NCBI GenBank assembly: GCA_946541955.1 | Contig: CAMNJZ010000006.1 | Location: 1-49,906, forward strand | Source of the DNA: an uncultured Lachnospiraceae bacterium | GTDB taxonomy: Bacteria > Bacillota > Clostridia > Lachnospirales > Lachnospiraceae | DNA length: 49,906 bases | Reading direction: 5' to 3' | Part shown: positions 26,386-35,573 of the stretch, one piece after another | How the letters are laid out: the number at the start of each line of letters is the position of its first letter | Numbering within the stretch: position 1 is the first letter of the stretch | Position numbers and translations under genes: made by a program | The notes under the pieces: generated by a model | Seen by the model: only the letters and a program-made list of their open reading frames with translations | The model's database searches: none | Told to the model about the DNA's origin: nothing

Positions 26386-26778
26386 TTATTCTTCTTCCTC
26401 ATAGCTGTCTTCCAGTGATTTGATCATCCTCCGGTACCTGCGGATCCGTTTGTGGGCGCTCATGCCCCGGAAGAGATAGACCAGGACCGTCAAAAGCAGG
26501 TAGGGGACCAGGAACCTGGTGTAGCGTCTTAAGAAATCGGCGATCACCACATTGAGCTGGCCGGAATAGACAATGGTCAAAATATCTTCGAAATGATACA
26601 TCCAGTAGGCAGCCGTATAGAGAGCAAAGGCGATCGTGTAAGTCACAAAGGATCCGACAGCCTTGCTGATCAGATAATCGGGCAGGAAATATCCGTTGAC
26701 CTTGAGATCCTCGACTCCTTCCTGCTCCTCATATATGGCCATGCGGGTCATGGTCCGGATTCGGTTGGTATTCAGCAT
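26386..26778 (-). CDS. Small two-helix membrane protein of unknown function
   Basis: 130 residues. It has hydrophobic segments at about 44-60 and 90-106 and a basic loop after the second (RIRRYRRMIKSL), then an acidic end. Its start codon overlaps the comF stop, and its stop codon is two bases before the next membrane protein gene, so the genes are tightly coupled. No known domain was recognised. Confidence 0.7.
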   Translation of the reverse strand: MLNTNRIRTMTRMAIYEEQEGVEDLKVNGYFLPDYLISKAVGSFVTYTIAFALYTAAYWMYHFEDILTIVYSGQLNVVIADFLRRYTRFLVPYLLLTVLVYLFRGMSAHKRIRRYRRMIKSLEDSYEEEE

Positions 26779-27542
26779 TACGTCTCTTCTCCAATAGCCA
26801 GTGTTAAAAAGGTTACATTTTCAGCCCCCGCGGCAAGCAGAGCCTGGGCGCAGGCGTCCATGGTAGCGCCGGTTGTATAAATATCGTCAATGAGCATAAT
26901 CGACTTTAATTTTACATCATTTCCATATACAAGGAAAGCCCTTTTCAAATTTTCTTGGCGCTCCCAGAAGTCCCGGGTCTTTAAAACCGCGGTGTCTCTG
27001 GTCCTGAAAAGGATGTCCTCCCGGCAGGGGATCCGGAGCCTTTTTGCCACCTCTCTGGCCAGAAGAGCCGCCTGGTTGTAGCCTCTTTTCCGCTCCCTTT
27101 CTCTGGAAAGCGGGACCGGCAGGATATAGTCGGGCTTTGGGAAGCGCCCTCTGCGGACCCTCTCCTTCAGGGCCCCTGTCATCTCCAGGCCGTACCAGGA
27201 GGCGTACTCCTGCCGCCCTCTGTACTTGTAGCGGTAGAGGGACCGGCTCATGCTCCGGTAGGAGAAGGCGGCGCAGCCCCTGACAAAGAGATGACGGTTG
27301 GTCTGGCAGCCGGAGCAGTAGGCCCTGTCCCAGGGCACAATGGTGCCGCACTGCAGGCAGGTGTTTCCCAGGGCCCTGACAGGGAGCCCCGCGCATTCCG
27401 GGCAGATCAGGGCCCCGAAGGGCCGGACCGGTCTGTCGCACATGGGGCAGCGCCTGGGATAAAGGAGGTCCAGGCCAAGGCGGCCCGCCTCTTTCAGGCC
27501 GGCCCTGGCCCTAGATGTCATTTTCTTTAAAGCATAACTCAT
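26778..27542 (-). CDS. comF: ComF family phosphoribosyltransferase-like protein
   Basis: 254 residues. The N-terminal zinc-binding part has four CxxC pairs (CPMC, CPEC, CLQC, CSGC). The C-terminal phosphoribosyltransferase fold has the PRPP-type motif MLIDDIYTTGATMD. ComF proteins support DNA uptake or DNA processing in competent bacteria. The start overlaps the recD2 end by 32 bases, with GGAAG 9 bases before the ATG. Whether this organism is competent cannot be judged here. Confidence 0.9.
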   Translation of the reverse strand: MSYALKKMTSRARAGLKEAGRLGLDLLYPRRCPMCDRPVRPFGALICPECAGLPVRALGNTCLQCGTIVPWDRAYCSGCQTNRHLFVRGCAAFSYRSMSRSLYRYKYRGRQEYASWYGLEMTGALKERVRRGRFPKPDYILPVPLSRERERKRGYNQAALLAREVAKRLRIPCREDILFRTRDTAVLKTRDFWERQENLKRAFLVYGNDVKLKSIMLIDDIYTTGATMDACAQALLAAGAENVTFLTLAIGEET

Positions 27543-29769
27543 GGATTCTATCTTCCAGTCCTGTATTTCTGGTATTTTCCCGGATGTTTTCGGTCATGGT
27601 CCTGACAGCCTCCCGGCTGCCCAGGATGACCACGCAGCTTTTGGCCCTGGTCACGGCCGTATAGAGGAGATTTCGGTTGAAAAGGCTCCTGGGCCCCGAC
27701 AGAAGGGGCAGGATCACGGCCGGATACTCGGAGCCCTGGCTCTTATGCACGGTAACGGCGTAGGCCAGCTCCAGATCCTCCAGCTCTCCGAAGGGGTATT
27801 CCACCACCTTGTCCTCGTCAAAGCAGACCGTCAGGATTTCCTGCCTGGGGTCCACGGAGACAATCCTTCCAAAGTCCCCGTTGAAGACCCCGGTTCCCTT
27901 TTCGATGGGAATGCCGAAGTTCCCACGGATCTCCCATTCGATCTGGTAATTGTTCCGGGTCTGCATGACCTTGTCTCCCTCCCGGAAGACAGTCTCCTGG
28001 CGGACATATTCCTGCTTGTCCGGCGAAGGAGGGTTGAGCACGCTCTGCAGGACCTCGTTGAGGCGGATCACGCCCAGGTTCCCCTTGCGCATGGGGGTCA
28101 GGACCTGGATGTCCCCGCTCTGGCAGTGGACGTAGCCCGGCAGCATCTGGGACATAAGCTGGACGATATTCTTATAGATGAGAGGGAGGGAGTCCCTTTC
28201 CAGGAAAAAGAAGTCTTTGCTCTGATTGCCCAGGGAGGGCATCTCGCCCCGAAGGATCCGGTGGGCGTTCAGAACGATGTCACTTCTCGCCGCCTGGCGG
28301 AAGATCTTCTGGAGGATCACGGTCCGGAAGACTCCTGAGCGGATCAGGTCCTGGAGGATCCGGCCGGGCCCTACGCTGGGCAGCTGGTTGACGTCCCCCA
28401 CCAGGATCAGTCTGGTCCCGGACCGGACTGCCTTCAGCAGGGAATGGAAAAGGAACATGTCCACCATGGACATCTCGTCCACGATGATGACGTCCGCCTC
28501 CAGGGGGTTGTCCTCATTCCGGCCAAAGTCTGTCAGCATGTCGCTCTGGGCGCCTTCCGACTCCTCCTCCCCGGCCCTGGCCCTGACCCCAAGCATGCGG
28601 TGGATGGTCATGGCCTCCCGGCCGGTGGCCTCGGTCATGCGCCTGGCCGCCCGGCCCGTGGGGGCGCAGAGGAAGACCTCCATGTCTTCTTCGTCGAAAT
28701 AGCGGATGATGGTATTGATGGTGGTGGTCTTGCCGGTGCCGGGGCCGCCGGAAATGAGAAGGATGGCGTGGTCTGCCGCCAAAAGGACCGCCTCCCGCTG
28801 AAGGTCGTCCAGCTCGATCCCCTGATTCTCCTCGATGCGGGCCAGTCTTTCCCTGGGCCGCAGGTCTCCCGAGATGGGAAGGGGAGCGCTGTCCAGCTCC
28901 AGAAGTGCCCTGGCGATCTGCTGCTCCCTGCGGTAGGCCATCATGGAATAGACCTGGGCCCGGCCCTCCCGGACCTGGATCCGGAGCTTTCTTTCTACGG
29001 CCAGGTTGTCCAGCTGGACCCCGATCTGCTCCTCGGGAAGGGCCAGCAGCTCGGCGGTCCGCCGGATGAGGGCTTCCCTCTCGATCCAGGTGCTGCCCTC
29101 TCCCAGGATCTCGGACAGGATAAAGAGCATGCCGGACCGGATCCGGAAGTCGGAGTCCGCCCGGATCCCCACTCTGGCCGCGATCTTGTCGGCGGTGGCA
29201 AAGCCTATGCCCCGGATATCGTCCGCCAGTCTGTAGGGATTCTCCCGGATGACCTCGTAGAGCTTCATCCCGTAGGTCTTCCAGATCCGGAGGGCGCTGG
29301 CCCCGCTGATCCCGTACTCCTGGAGGAAGATCATGGCGTCCCGCAGGTCCCGCCGGCCCTCCACCTGGGCCGCGATCTCCCGGGCCTTTCTGGGCGAGAT
29401 CCCCTTGATCTCGGCAAGGCGCTCCGGCTCCTCGTCCATGATCCGCATGGTATCCCTGCCGAACTTTGCCAGGATCCTGCGGGCCAGGGCCTCGCCGATC
29501 CCCTTGATGGCGCCGGAGGAAAGATAGCGGAGCATGGCCTGGGTGCTTTCGGGGGCCAGGGCCTTATAGGTCCGGACCCGGACCTGTTCTCCGTAGACGG
29601 GGTGTTCGGTCAGTTCCCCCTCCACCAGGCAGGTCTCCCCCTCGGAAAGGGAGGGGGGAAAGCCCGTACAGGTGATGGTCCCCCGGCCGTAGTCCAGCTC
29701 GAAGACCGTATAGGCGTTGTCGTCATTTCTGTATATGATATGTGATACGTATCCCTTGAATTCTTCCAT
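27511..29769 (-). CDS. recD2: RecD2-type 5'-3' DNA helicase
   Basis: 752 residues. The N-terminal OB-like and helix-hairpin-helix region (for example IKGIGEALARRIL, IKGISPRKAREIA) identifies the RecD2 class rather than a RecBCD subunit. Walker A is GGPGTGKTTT at 341-350. Motif II reads VIIVDEMSMVD, with VGDVNQLPSVGPG and the C-terminal VHKSQGSEYPAVI and YTAVTRAK motifs. It acts in DNA repair and recombination in bacteria lacking RecBCD. The ribosome site is weak (AGG 17 bases upstream). Confidence 0.95.
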   Translation of the reverse strand: MEEFKGYVSHIIYRNDDNAYTVFELDYGRGTITCTGFPPSLSEGETCLVEGELTEHPVYGEQVRVRTYKALAPESTQAMLRYLSSGAIKGIGEALARRILAKFGRDTMRIMDEEPERLAEIKGISPRKAREIAAQVEGRRDLRDAMIFLQEYGISGASALRIWKTYGMKLYEVIRENPYRLADDIRGIGFATADKIAARVGIRADSDFRIRSGMLFILSEILGEGSTWIEREALIRRTAELLALPEEQIGVQLDNLAVERKLRIQVREGRAQVYSMMAYRREQQIARALLELDSAPLPISGDLRPRERLARIEENQGIELDDLQREAVLLAADHAILLISGGPGTGKTTTINTIIRYFDEEDMEVFLCAPTGRAARRMTEATGREAMTIHRMLGVRARAGEEESEGAQSDMLTDFGRNEDNPLEADVIIVDEMSMVDMFLFHSLLKAVRSGTRLILVGDVNQLPSVGPGRILQDLIRSGVFRTVILQKIFRQAARSDIVLNAHRILRGEMPSLGNQSKDFFFLERDSLPLIYKNIVQLMSQMLPGYVHCQSGDIQVLTPMRKGNLGVIRLNEVLQSVLNPPSPDKQEYVRQETVFREGDKVMQTRNNYQIEWEIRGNFGIPIEKGTGVFNGDFGRIVSVDPRQEILTVCFDEDKVVEYPFGELEDLELAYAVTVHKSQGSEYPAVILPLLSGPRSLFNRNLLYTAVTRAKSCVVILGSREAVRTMTENIRENTRNTGLEDRIHELCFKENDI

Positions 29770-29814
29770 TTTTGTTTATCGCCTGTCCTGGGTATCTGGT
29801 CTGTACTTACAGGA

Positions 29815-29855
29815 AGGAGGGGCTGCCGGGTCTTTCAGGCCCGGCGGCCCCTCCT
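29815..29855. other. Strong stem-loop between uvrA and recD2
   Basis: A 16-bp stem with one wobble, AGGAGGGGCTGCCGGG (29815-29830) with 29840-29855, and a 9-base loop. It has no T run on either strand, so it is unlikely to be an efficient intrinsic terminator. It may stabilise or process the uvrA-recD2 transcript. The complementary minus-strand arm also contains anti-Shine-Dalgarno-like sequence. Confidence 0.6.
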
Positions 29856-29936
29856 GACTTGCTTCAGTATACAGCATTTGCGGCCTTTTGGCCCGCTCTC
29901 TCTGCCCCTCTGTGCGTTTTCTACATCCGAAACGCT

Positions 29937-32897
29937 TTATGCCTTTGTCTTTCCCTTGCGGGCAGCGTCCCGCTCCAGCATCTTGTGAATATAGTAGCCG
30001 GTATAGGAGGCATGGTTCCTGGCCACTTCCTCAGGGGTGCCGGCCGCGATCACGGTGCCGCCGCCGTCTCCCCCCTCGGGGCCCATGTCAATGATATAGT
30101 CTGCGGTCTTGATGACGTCCAGGTTGTGCTCGATCACCACCACGGTGTTGCCGCCTTCCACCAGCTTGTGGAGGATGCCCACCAGCTTGGCCACGTCGTC
30201 GAAATGCAGACCGGTGGTGGGCTCGTCCAGGATATAGATGGTCCGGCCTGTGCTCTTTCTGGAGAGCTCGGCCGCCAGCTTGATCCTCTGGGCTTCGCCT
30301 CCGGAGAGCTCGGTGGAGGGCTGGCCCAGCTTGACATAGCCCAGGCCCACGTCGTAGAGGGTCTGGATCTTTCTTGCGATGGAGGGCACGTTCCTGAAGA
30401 AGTCCACGGCCTCCTCCACGGTCATGTTCAGGACGTCGTAGATGCTCTTGCCCTTGTATTTGACCTCCAGGGTCTCCCGGTTGTAGCGCCTGCCGTGGCA
30501 GACCTCACAGGGGACATAGACGTCTGAGAGGAAGTGCATTTCGATCTTGATGATGCCGTCGCCCCGGCAGGATTCGCAGCGGCCGCCCTTGACGTTGAAG
30601 GAAAAGCGGCCCTTGCTGTAGCCTCTGGCCTTGGCGTCCGCCGTGGAAGCAAAGAGGTCCCGGATCATGTCGAAGACGCCGGTATAGGTGGCCGGATTGG
30701 ACCGGGGGGTCCTGCCGATGGGAGACTGGTCGATGTCGATGACCTTGTCCAGCTGGTCCAGGCCTTCGATCCCGTCATGCTTTCCGGGAACGGTCAGGGC
30801 CCGGTTCAGGTCATGGTTGAGGCGCTTGTTGAGGATCTCGTTGACCAGGGAGCTCTTGCCGGATCCCGAGACCCCGGTGACCGCCGTCATGACACCCAGG
30901 GGGAAGGAAACGTCGATGTGCTTTAAGTTATTGACAGCCGCCCCCTTCACAGTCAGCCAGCCCTGGGGCTGCCTTCTGGTCTCGGGCACGGGAATGAACT
31001 TCTTGCCGGACAGGTACTGGCCCGTCACGGATTCAGGCACCTCCATGATCTCCCGGGCCGTGCCCTGGGCAACGACCTGGCCGCCCCGGGAGCCGGCCCC
31101 GGGACCGATGTCCACGATATAGTCGGCTGCCAGCATGGTGTCCTCGTCGTGCTCCACCACCAGGACCGTATTCCACAGATCCCGCAGGTTCTTGAGGGTC
31201 CTTAGCAGCTTGTCGTTGTCTCTCTGGTGGAGACCGATGGAGGGCTCGTCCAGGATATAGCAGACGCCCACCAGGCCCGACCCGATCTGGGTGGCCAGGC
31301 GGATCCGCTGGGCCTCGCCGCCGGACAAAGTGGCCGTGGCTCTGGCCAGGGTCAGATAGTCCAGGCCCACGTCGATCAGGAAGGTGACCCGGGACCGGAT
31401 CTCCTTGAGGATCTGCCTGCCGATCAGCTCCTGGGTCTTTGTCAGTTCCAGAGTCTCCATGAATTCCTGAAGCTTTCCGATGGACAGGCAGGTCAGGTCA
31501 TAGATATTCATGCCGCCCACGGTGACGGCCAGGGACTCCCTGCGCAGGCGCTTCCCCTTGCAGGTATTGCAGGGCGTGATCTGCATGAATTTCTCATATT
31601 CCTGCTTGGCGGATTCGGAGTAGGTCTCCTTATAGCGGTTCTGGACGTTTTTGATGAGGCCCTCGAAGGCGATGGGATAGACGCCCTCGCCCCGCTGTCC
31701 CTTGTAATGGACGTTGACCTTCCGGTCCGTGCCGTAGAGGATGAGGTTCTTAATGTCTTCCGGATAGTCCTGGAAGGGGGTGTCGAGGGAAAAACCGAAG
31801 TCCTCCGCCATGGCCTTGAGCAGCTGGTTGGAGAAGGACCCGTCCCGGTTGGCGGACTGCCAGCCCATGACGGCAATGGCTCCCTCGTTGATGGACAGAC
31901 GGCCGTCGGGGATCAGGAGCCTGGGATCGAACTCCATGCGGTAGCCAAGGCCCACGCAGTCGGGGCAGGCGCCGAAGGGGTTGTTGAAGGAGAAGCTCCT
32001 GGGCTCGATCTCGGGAATGCTGGTGCCGCAGTTCGGGCAGGCGAAGTTCTGGCTGAACTGACGCATGCTGCCGCCTACCACGTCCACCTGGAGAAGGCCG
32101 TCGGCCAGGGCCAGGGCGTTCTCCACCGAATCCGTCAGTCTTCTTTCGATGCCGGGCCTGACGATCAGGCGGTCCACGACCACTTCAATGTTGTGCTTGA
32201 GGTTCTTGTCCAGCTTGATCTCCTCGGAGATATCATACTGGCTGCCGTCGATGCGCAGGCGGACATAGCCGGCCTTTCTGGCCCGGTCGATGACCTTGGT
32301 GTGTTCGCCCTTGCGGCCCCGGACAACGGGGGCCAGGATCTGGAACCTTGTCCCTTCCTCCAGGCTCATGATCTGGTCCACCATCTGGTCCACACTCTGG
32401 CGGGAGATCTCTCTGCCGCAGCCCGGGCAGTGGGGGATCCCGATCCTGGCGTAGAGGAGACGGAAGTAGTCATAGATTTCCGTCACGGTGCCCACAGTGG
32501 ACCTGGGGTTGCGGTTGGTGGATTTCTGGTCGATGGAGATGGCGGGGGAGAGTCCGTCGATCTTCTCCACATCCGGCTTTTCCATCTGGCCCAGGAACTG
32601 TCTGGCGTAGGAGGACAGGGATTCCATGTAGCGGCGCTGTCCCTCGGCGTAGATGGTATCGAAGGCCAGGGAGGACTTGCCGCTGCCGGAAAGGCCTGTC
32701 ATGACCACCAGCTCGTTCCGGGGGATGCGGAGGTCTATGTTCTTGAGGTTATGCTCGCTGGCGCCCTTGATCCGGATACAGTCCTCGGGATTGATCATCT
32801 TGCGGCGCAGCTCATCTGCCTTATGGGATTCCTTGGCCAGGCGCTCGTTCTCGCGCAGAGCCGGCCAGTAGTCGGGTTTCTTTATTTTAACTGCCAT
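29937..32897 (-). CDS. uvrA: Excinuclease ABC subunit A
   Basis: 986 residues, with AGAAGGAAATAT before the ATG. UvrA is the damage-sensing ATPase of nucleotide excision repair. Two ABC modules are seen: the first Walker [10 protein letters not shown] at 68-76, with its signature [14 protein letters not shown] later in the same half, and the second GVSGSGKSS, with [16 protein letters not shown]. Zinc sites are CPGCG, CPNC...CPDC, and CESCRG...CEVCHG. About 35 extra residues precede the usual start ([16 protein letters not shown]). The good ribosome site supports this longer form. Confidence 0.96.
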   Translation of the reverse strand: MAVKIKKPDYWPALRENERLAKESHKADELRRKMINPEDCIRIKGASEHNLKNIDLRIPRNELVVMTGLSGSGKSSLAFDTIYAEGQRRYMESLSSYARQFLGQMEKPDVEKIDGLSPAISIDQKSTNRNPRSTVGTVTEIYDYFRLLYARIGIPHCPGCGREISRQSVDQMVDQIMSLEEGTRFQILAPVVRGRKGEHTKVIDRARKAGYVRLRIDGSQYDISEEIKLDKNLKHNIEVVVDRLIVRPGIERRLTDSVENALALADGLLQVDVVGGSMRQFSQNFACPNCGTSIPEIEPRSFSFNNPFGACPDCVGLGYRMEFDPRLLIPDGRLSINEGAIAVMGWQSANRDGSFSNQLLKAMAEDFGFSLDTPFQDYPEDIKNLILYGTDRKVNVHYKGQRGEGVYPIAFEGLIKNVQNRYKETYSESAKQEYEKFMQITPCNTCKGKRLRRESLAVTVGGMNIYDLTCLSIGKLQEFMETLELTKTQELIGRQILKEIRSRVTFLIDVGLDYLTLARATATLSGGEAQRIRLATQIGSGLVGVCYILDEPSIGLHQRDNDKLLRTLKNLRDLWNTVLVVEHDEDTMLAADYIVDIGPGAGSRGGQVVAQGTAREIMEVPESVTGQYLSGKKFIPVPETRRQPQGWLTVKGAAVNNLKHIDVSFPLGVMTAVTGVSGSGKSSLVNEILNKRLNHDLNRALTVPGKHDGIEGLDQLDKVIDIDQSPIGRTPRSNPATYTGVFDMIRDLFASTADAKARGYSKGRFSFNVKGGRCESCRGDGIIKIEMHFLSDVYVPCEVCHGRRYNRETLEVKYKGKSIYDVLNMTVEEAVDFFRNVPSIARKIQTLYDVGLGYVKLGQPSTELSGGEAQRIKLAAELSRKSTGRTIYILDEPTTGLHFDDVAKLVGILHKLVEGGNTVVVIEHNLDVIKTADYIIDMGPEGGDGGGTVIAAGTPEEVARNHASYTGYYIHKMLERDAARKGKTKA

Positions 32898-32992
32898 ATA
32901 TTTCCTTCTGTGATGTACTGAAAATGGTGTGTTGAAGCTGGGAGCGCTCAGAGGGAGGTTTGAACAATGGGACGCCCGGGGAGGCTGCCGGG
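32898..32992. other. Leader between the tandem repeat and uvrA
   Basis: 95 bases upstream of uvrA, with no clear -35/-10 pair. The only feature seen is the uvrA ribosome site. Confidence 0.5.
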
Positions 32993-33368
32993 CATGACTC
33001 CTGCACTTAGCTCCGGCGCGGGCGGCCGGAAGGGTCCTGCGGCCCTCGGCCCGCCCCGGTACTTCATGGTTCGGAGCGCCAGCGAACGAAGCATGTTAGT
33101 ACCGCTGGCCCGGGCCATGGAGCGAAAGCGTGCCGCTGACCCTCCGGATGGCTAAGCCGGACATGACTCCTGCACTTAGCACCGGCGCGGGCGGCCGGAA
33201 GGGTCCTGCGGCCCTCGGCCCGCCCCGGTACTTCATGGTTCGGAGCGCCAGCGAACGAAGCATGTTAGTACCGCTGGCCCGGGCCATGGAGCGAAAGCGT
33301 GCCGCTGACCCTCCGGATGGCTAAGCCGGACTTGACTCCTGCACTTAGCTCCGCGCGCGGGCGGCCGG
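32993..33368. repeat. 169-bp GC-rich tandem repeat between uvrB and uvrA
   Basis: Copy 1 (32993-33161) and copy 2 (33162-33330) are the same length and differ at one base seen by eye (T to A at unit position 20). A degenerate third copy breaks off at about 33368. Each unit can fold: GGGCGGCC pairs with GGCCCGCCC (33020-33056 in copy 1), then CGGTACT pairs with AGTACCG around a smaller TTCG/CGAA stem (33057-33104), then the palindrome GGCCCGGGCC. Because 169 is not a multiple of three, it cannot encode an in-frame repeat protein. No transposase is nearby. Confidence 0.92.
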
Positions 33369-33390
33369 GCCTGACAGCAGGTCCTGAATT

Positions 33391-35385
33391 CTACTTGCCG
33401 CCTTCGATGGCCAGGAGATGCTTCTTGAGGTCGATCATCTGGTCACGCAGCTCGGCGGCCGCTTCGAAGTTGAGGTCGGTGGCGGCCCGTTTCATCTTCT
33501 TCTCCACGTCTGCAATAAGGTTTCTGAGTTCGCCTGCATCCATGGACTCGGGATCCTTGGCGAAGCGGACCTCCTCCCTGGCGATCTCCTTTGAGATGGC
33601 GATGAGGTCCCTTACCTTCTTTTTGATGGTCTGGGGGGTGATGCCGTGTTCGTCGTTATAGGCCTGCTGGATGGCCCGTCTTCTTTTGGTCTCATCGATG
33701 GCCCGTTTCATGGAATCGGTCATGTTGTCGGCATACATGATGACGTGGCCTTCGGCGTTTCTGGCCGCCCGGCCGATGGTCTGGACCAGGGAGGTCTCGG
33801 ACCGCAGGAACCCTTCCTTGTCGGCGTCCAGGATGACCACCAGGGCGATTTCGGGGATATCCAGGCCCTCCCGCAGGAGGTTGATGCCCACCAGGACGTC
33901 GAAGACGTCCAGGCGCATGTCCCGGATGATCTCGGACCGTTCCAGGGTGTCGATGTCCGAATGGAGATAGCGGACCCGGATGCCCGCTTCCTGCAGGTAG
34001 TCGGTCAGGTCCTCGGCCATCTTCTTGGTCAGGGTGGTGACCAGGACCTTGTTGCCGCCTGCCACAGTCTGCCGGATCTCCCCGATCAGGTCGTCGATCT
34101 GGCCCTCCACGGGGCGGACGTCGATCTCCGGATCCAGAAGGCCTGTGGGCCGGATGACCTGCTCGGCCCGGAGGAGCTCGTGCTCCTCCTCGTAGGCGGC
34201 AGGAGTGGCCGATACGAAGAGCATCTGGTCGATATGCTGCTCAAATTCCTCAAAGCTCAGGGGCCGGTTGTCCAGGGCCGAGGGCAGGCGGAAGCCATAA
34301 TCCACCAGGGTGGTCTTGCGGGACCTGTCTCCGTGGTACATGGCGCCGATCTGGGGAATGGTCATGTGGGACTCGTCCACGATGATCAGATAGCCGCCCT
34401 CAAAGAAGTCCATGAGGGTCAGGGGCGGGGCGCCCGGCGGCATGAAGTTGAGGTGGCGGGAGTAGTTTTCGATTCCGGAGCAGAAGCCCGTCTCCCGCAT
34501 CATTTCGATATCAAAGTTGGTCCGCTCGGAAATACGCTGGGCCTCCAGAAGCTTGTCCTCCCCCTTGAAGAAGCGGATCCGCTCCTGGAGCTCCTCCTCG
34601 ATGTTGTCGCATGCTTTGTTGATCTTCTCCTGAGGAACAACGTAGTGGGAGGCCGGGTAGATCATGACGTGTTCCAGGGTGGCATGGAGGCGGCCCGTGA
34701 GCTGCTCCACCTGGCAGATCCTGTCGATCTCATCGCCGAACCACTCCACCCGGATCAGGTAATCTCCGCCCTGGGCCGGGCAGATCTCCAGGGTGTCGCC
34801 CCGGACCCGGAAGTTGGACCGGTCAAGCACTGCGTCATTCCGGGTATACTGGGTGGCGATCAGTTCCTTGATCACCTCGTCCCGGTCCTTGGCCATGCCG
34901 GGCCGGAGGGAGATGGACATGCCCTTGAATTCCTCGGGGCTGCCCAGGCCGTAGATGCAGGATACGGAGGCCACGACGATGACGTCTCTGCGCTCCGCCA
35001 GAGAAGCGGTGGCAGACAGGCGAAGCTTGTCGATCTCGTCGTTGATGGCCGAATCCTTGGCAATATAGGTGTCGCTGGAGGGGACATAGGCCTCCGGCTG
35101 ATAGTAATCATAGTAGGAAACAAAGTATTCCACCGCGTTCTCCGGGAAGAATTCCTTCATTTCTCCGTAGAGCTGGCCGGCCAGGGTCTTGTTGTGGGAA
35201 ATGATCAGGGTGGGCTTGTTCAGGGCCGCGATGATGTTGGCCATGGTGAAGGTCTTGCCGGATCCGGTCACTCCCAGCAGGGTCTCGAACTGGTTGCCCT
35301 CCTGAAAGCCTCTGACCAGGGCCTCGATGGCCTGGGGCTGGTCGCCCGTCGGTTTATATTCGGAATGCAGAACAAAATGATCCAT
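33391..35385 (-). CDS. uvrB: Excinuclease ABC subunit B
   Basis: 664 residues from the ATG at 35385, with GGAGGAGAGT upstream. UvrB verifies damage and recruits UvrC in nucleotide excision repair. It has Walker A GVTGSGKT (38-45), the beta-hairpin region [18 protein letters not shown], and helicase motifs including [10 protein letters not shown] and QTIGRAARN. The C-terminal UVR motif is [18 protein letters not shown] LexA-like box lies about 80 bases upstream. It is followed by the tandem repeat and uvrA. Confidence 0.97.
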   Translation of the reverse strand: MDHFVLHSEYKPTGDQPQAIEALVRGFQEGNQFETLLGVTGSGKTFTMANIIAALNKPTLIISHNKTLAGQLYGEMKEFFPENAVEYFVSYYDYYQPEAYVPSSDTYIAKDSAINDEIDKLRLSATASLAERRDVIVVASVSCIYGLGSPEEFKGMSISLRPGMAKDRDEVIKELIATQYTRNDAVLDRSNFRVRGDTLEICPAQGGDYLIRVEWFGDEIDRICQVEQLTGRLHATLEHVMIYPASHYVVPQEKINKACDNIEEELQERIRFFKGEDKLLEAQRISERTNFDIEMMRETGFCSGIENYSRHLNFMPPGAPPLTLMDFFEGGYLIIVDESHMTIPQIGAMYHGDRSRKTTLVDYGFRLPSALDNRPLSFEEFEQHIDQMLFVSATPAAYEEEHELLRAEQVIRPTGLLDPEIDVRPVEGQIDDLIGEIRQTVAGGNKVLVTTLTKKMAEDLTDYLQEAGIRVRYLHSDIDTLERSEIIRDMRLDVFDVLVGINLLREGLDIPEIALVVILDADKEGFLRSETSLVQTIGRAARNAEGHVIMYADNMTDSMKRAIDETKRRRAIQQAYNDEHGITPQTIKKKVRDLIAISKEIAREEVRFAKDPESMDAGELRNLIADVEKKMKRAATDLNFEAAAELRDQMIDLKKHLLAIEGGK

Positions 35386-35464
35386 ACTCTCCTCCGCTTT
35401 GTCCAAGGCCCCCGGGGTGTGCCTTCGGGCAGGATCTGCGCGATGTCATTGCCTTCTTTTCTTT

Positions 35465-35478
35465 AGAACGTGTATTCG
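35465..35478. promoter_or_regulatory. LexA-like SOS box upstream of uvrB
   Basis: Minus-strand CGAATACACGTTCT matches the Gram-positive LexA consensus CGAACRNRYGTTYG at 12 of 14 positions. It lies just downstream of the likely -10 (35493-35498), where bound LexA would block transcription. Confidence 0.6.
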
Positions 35479-35492
35479 AACGAGGTCTATAC

Positions 35493-35498
35493 AGTATA
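35493..35498 (-). promoter_or_regulatory. -10 element of the uvrB promoter
   Basis: Minus-strand TATACT, 15 bases upstream of the LexA-like box. The -35 region (TTTCTC) is weak. Confidence 0.5.
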
Positions 35499-35524
35499 TC
35501 ACAGATATTTTAAAAGAGAAACAT

Positions 35525-35555
35525 AAAAAGACGGGAATCCTCAAAGGATTCCCGC
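35525..35555 (-). terminator. Intrinsic terminator of the SPFH protein gene
   Basis: Minus strand: CGGGAATCC stem (35532-35540 with 35546-35554), 5-base loop, then TTTTT shortly after. It lies about 20 bases past the stop codon and insulates uvrB. Confidence 0.9.
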
Positions 35556-35573
35556 CTGAAAATCTGTCATTAC

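Noticed and set aside
29815-29855. Intrinsic terminator of uvrA
   Set aside because: The stem is strong but no T run follows on either strand, so it is listed as a stem-loop only.
32967-33324. Small open frames in both directions within the tandem repeat
   Set aside because: The same 60-residue frame recurs only because the DNA unit recurs. 169 bases shifts the frame between copies and no ribosome site is present.
35386-35406. Upstream in-frame start for uvrB
   Set aside because: The ATG at 35385 has a strong GGAGGAG site and matches the usual UvrB start, while the upstream start does not.
31227-35466. Long plus-strand frames opposite uvrA and uvrB
   Set aside because: They follow from strong codon bias in uvrA and uvrB. 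The products are unlike known proteins.
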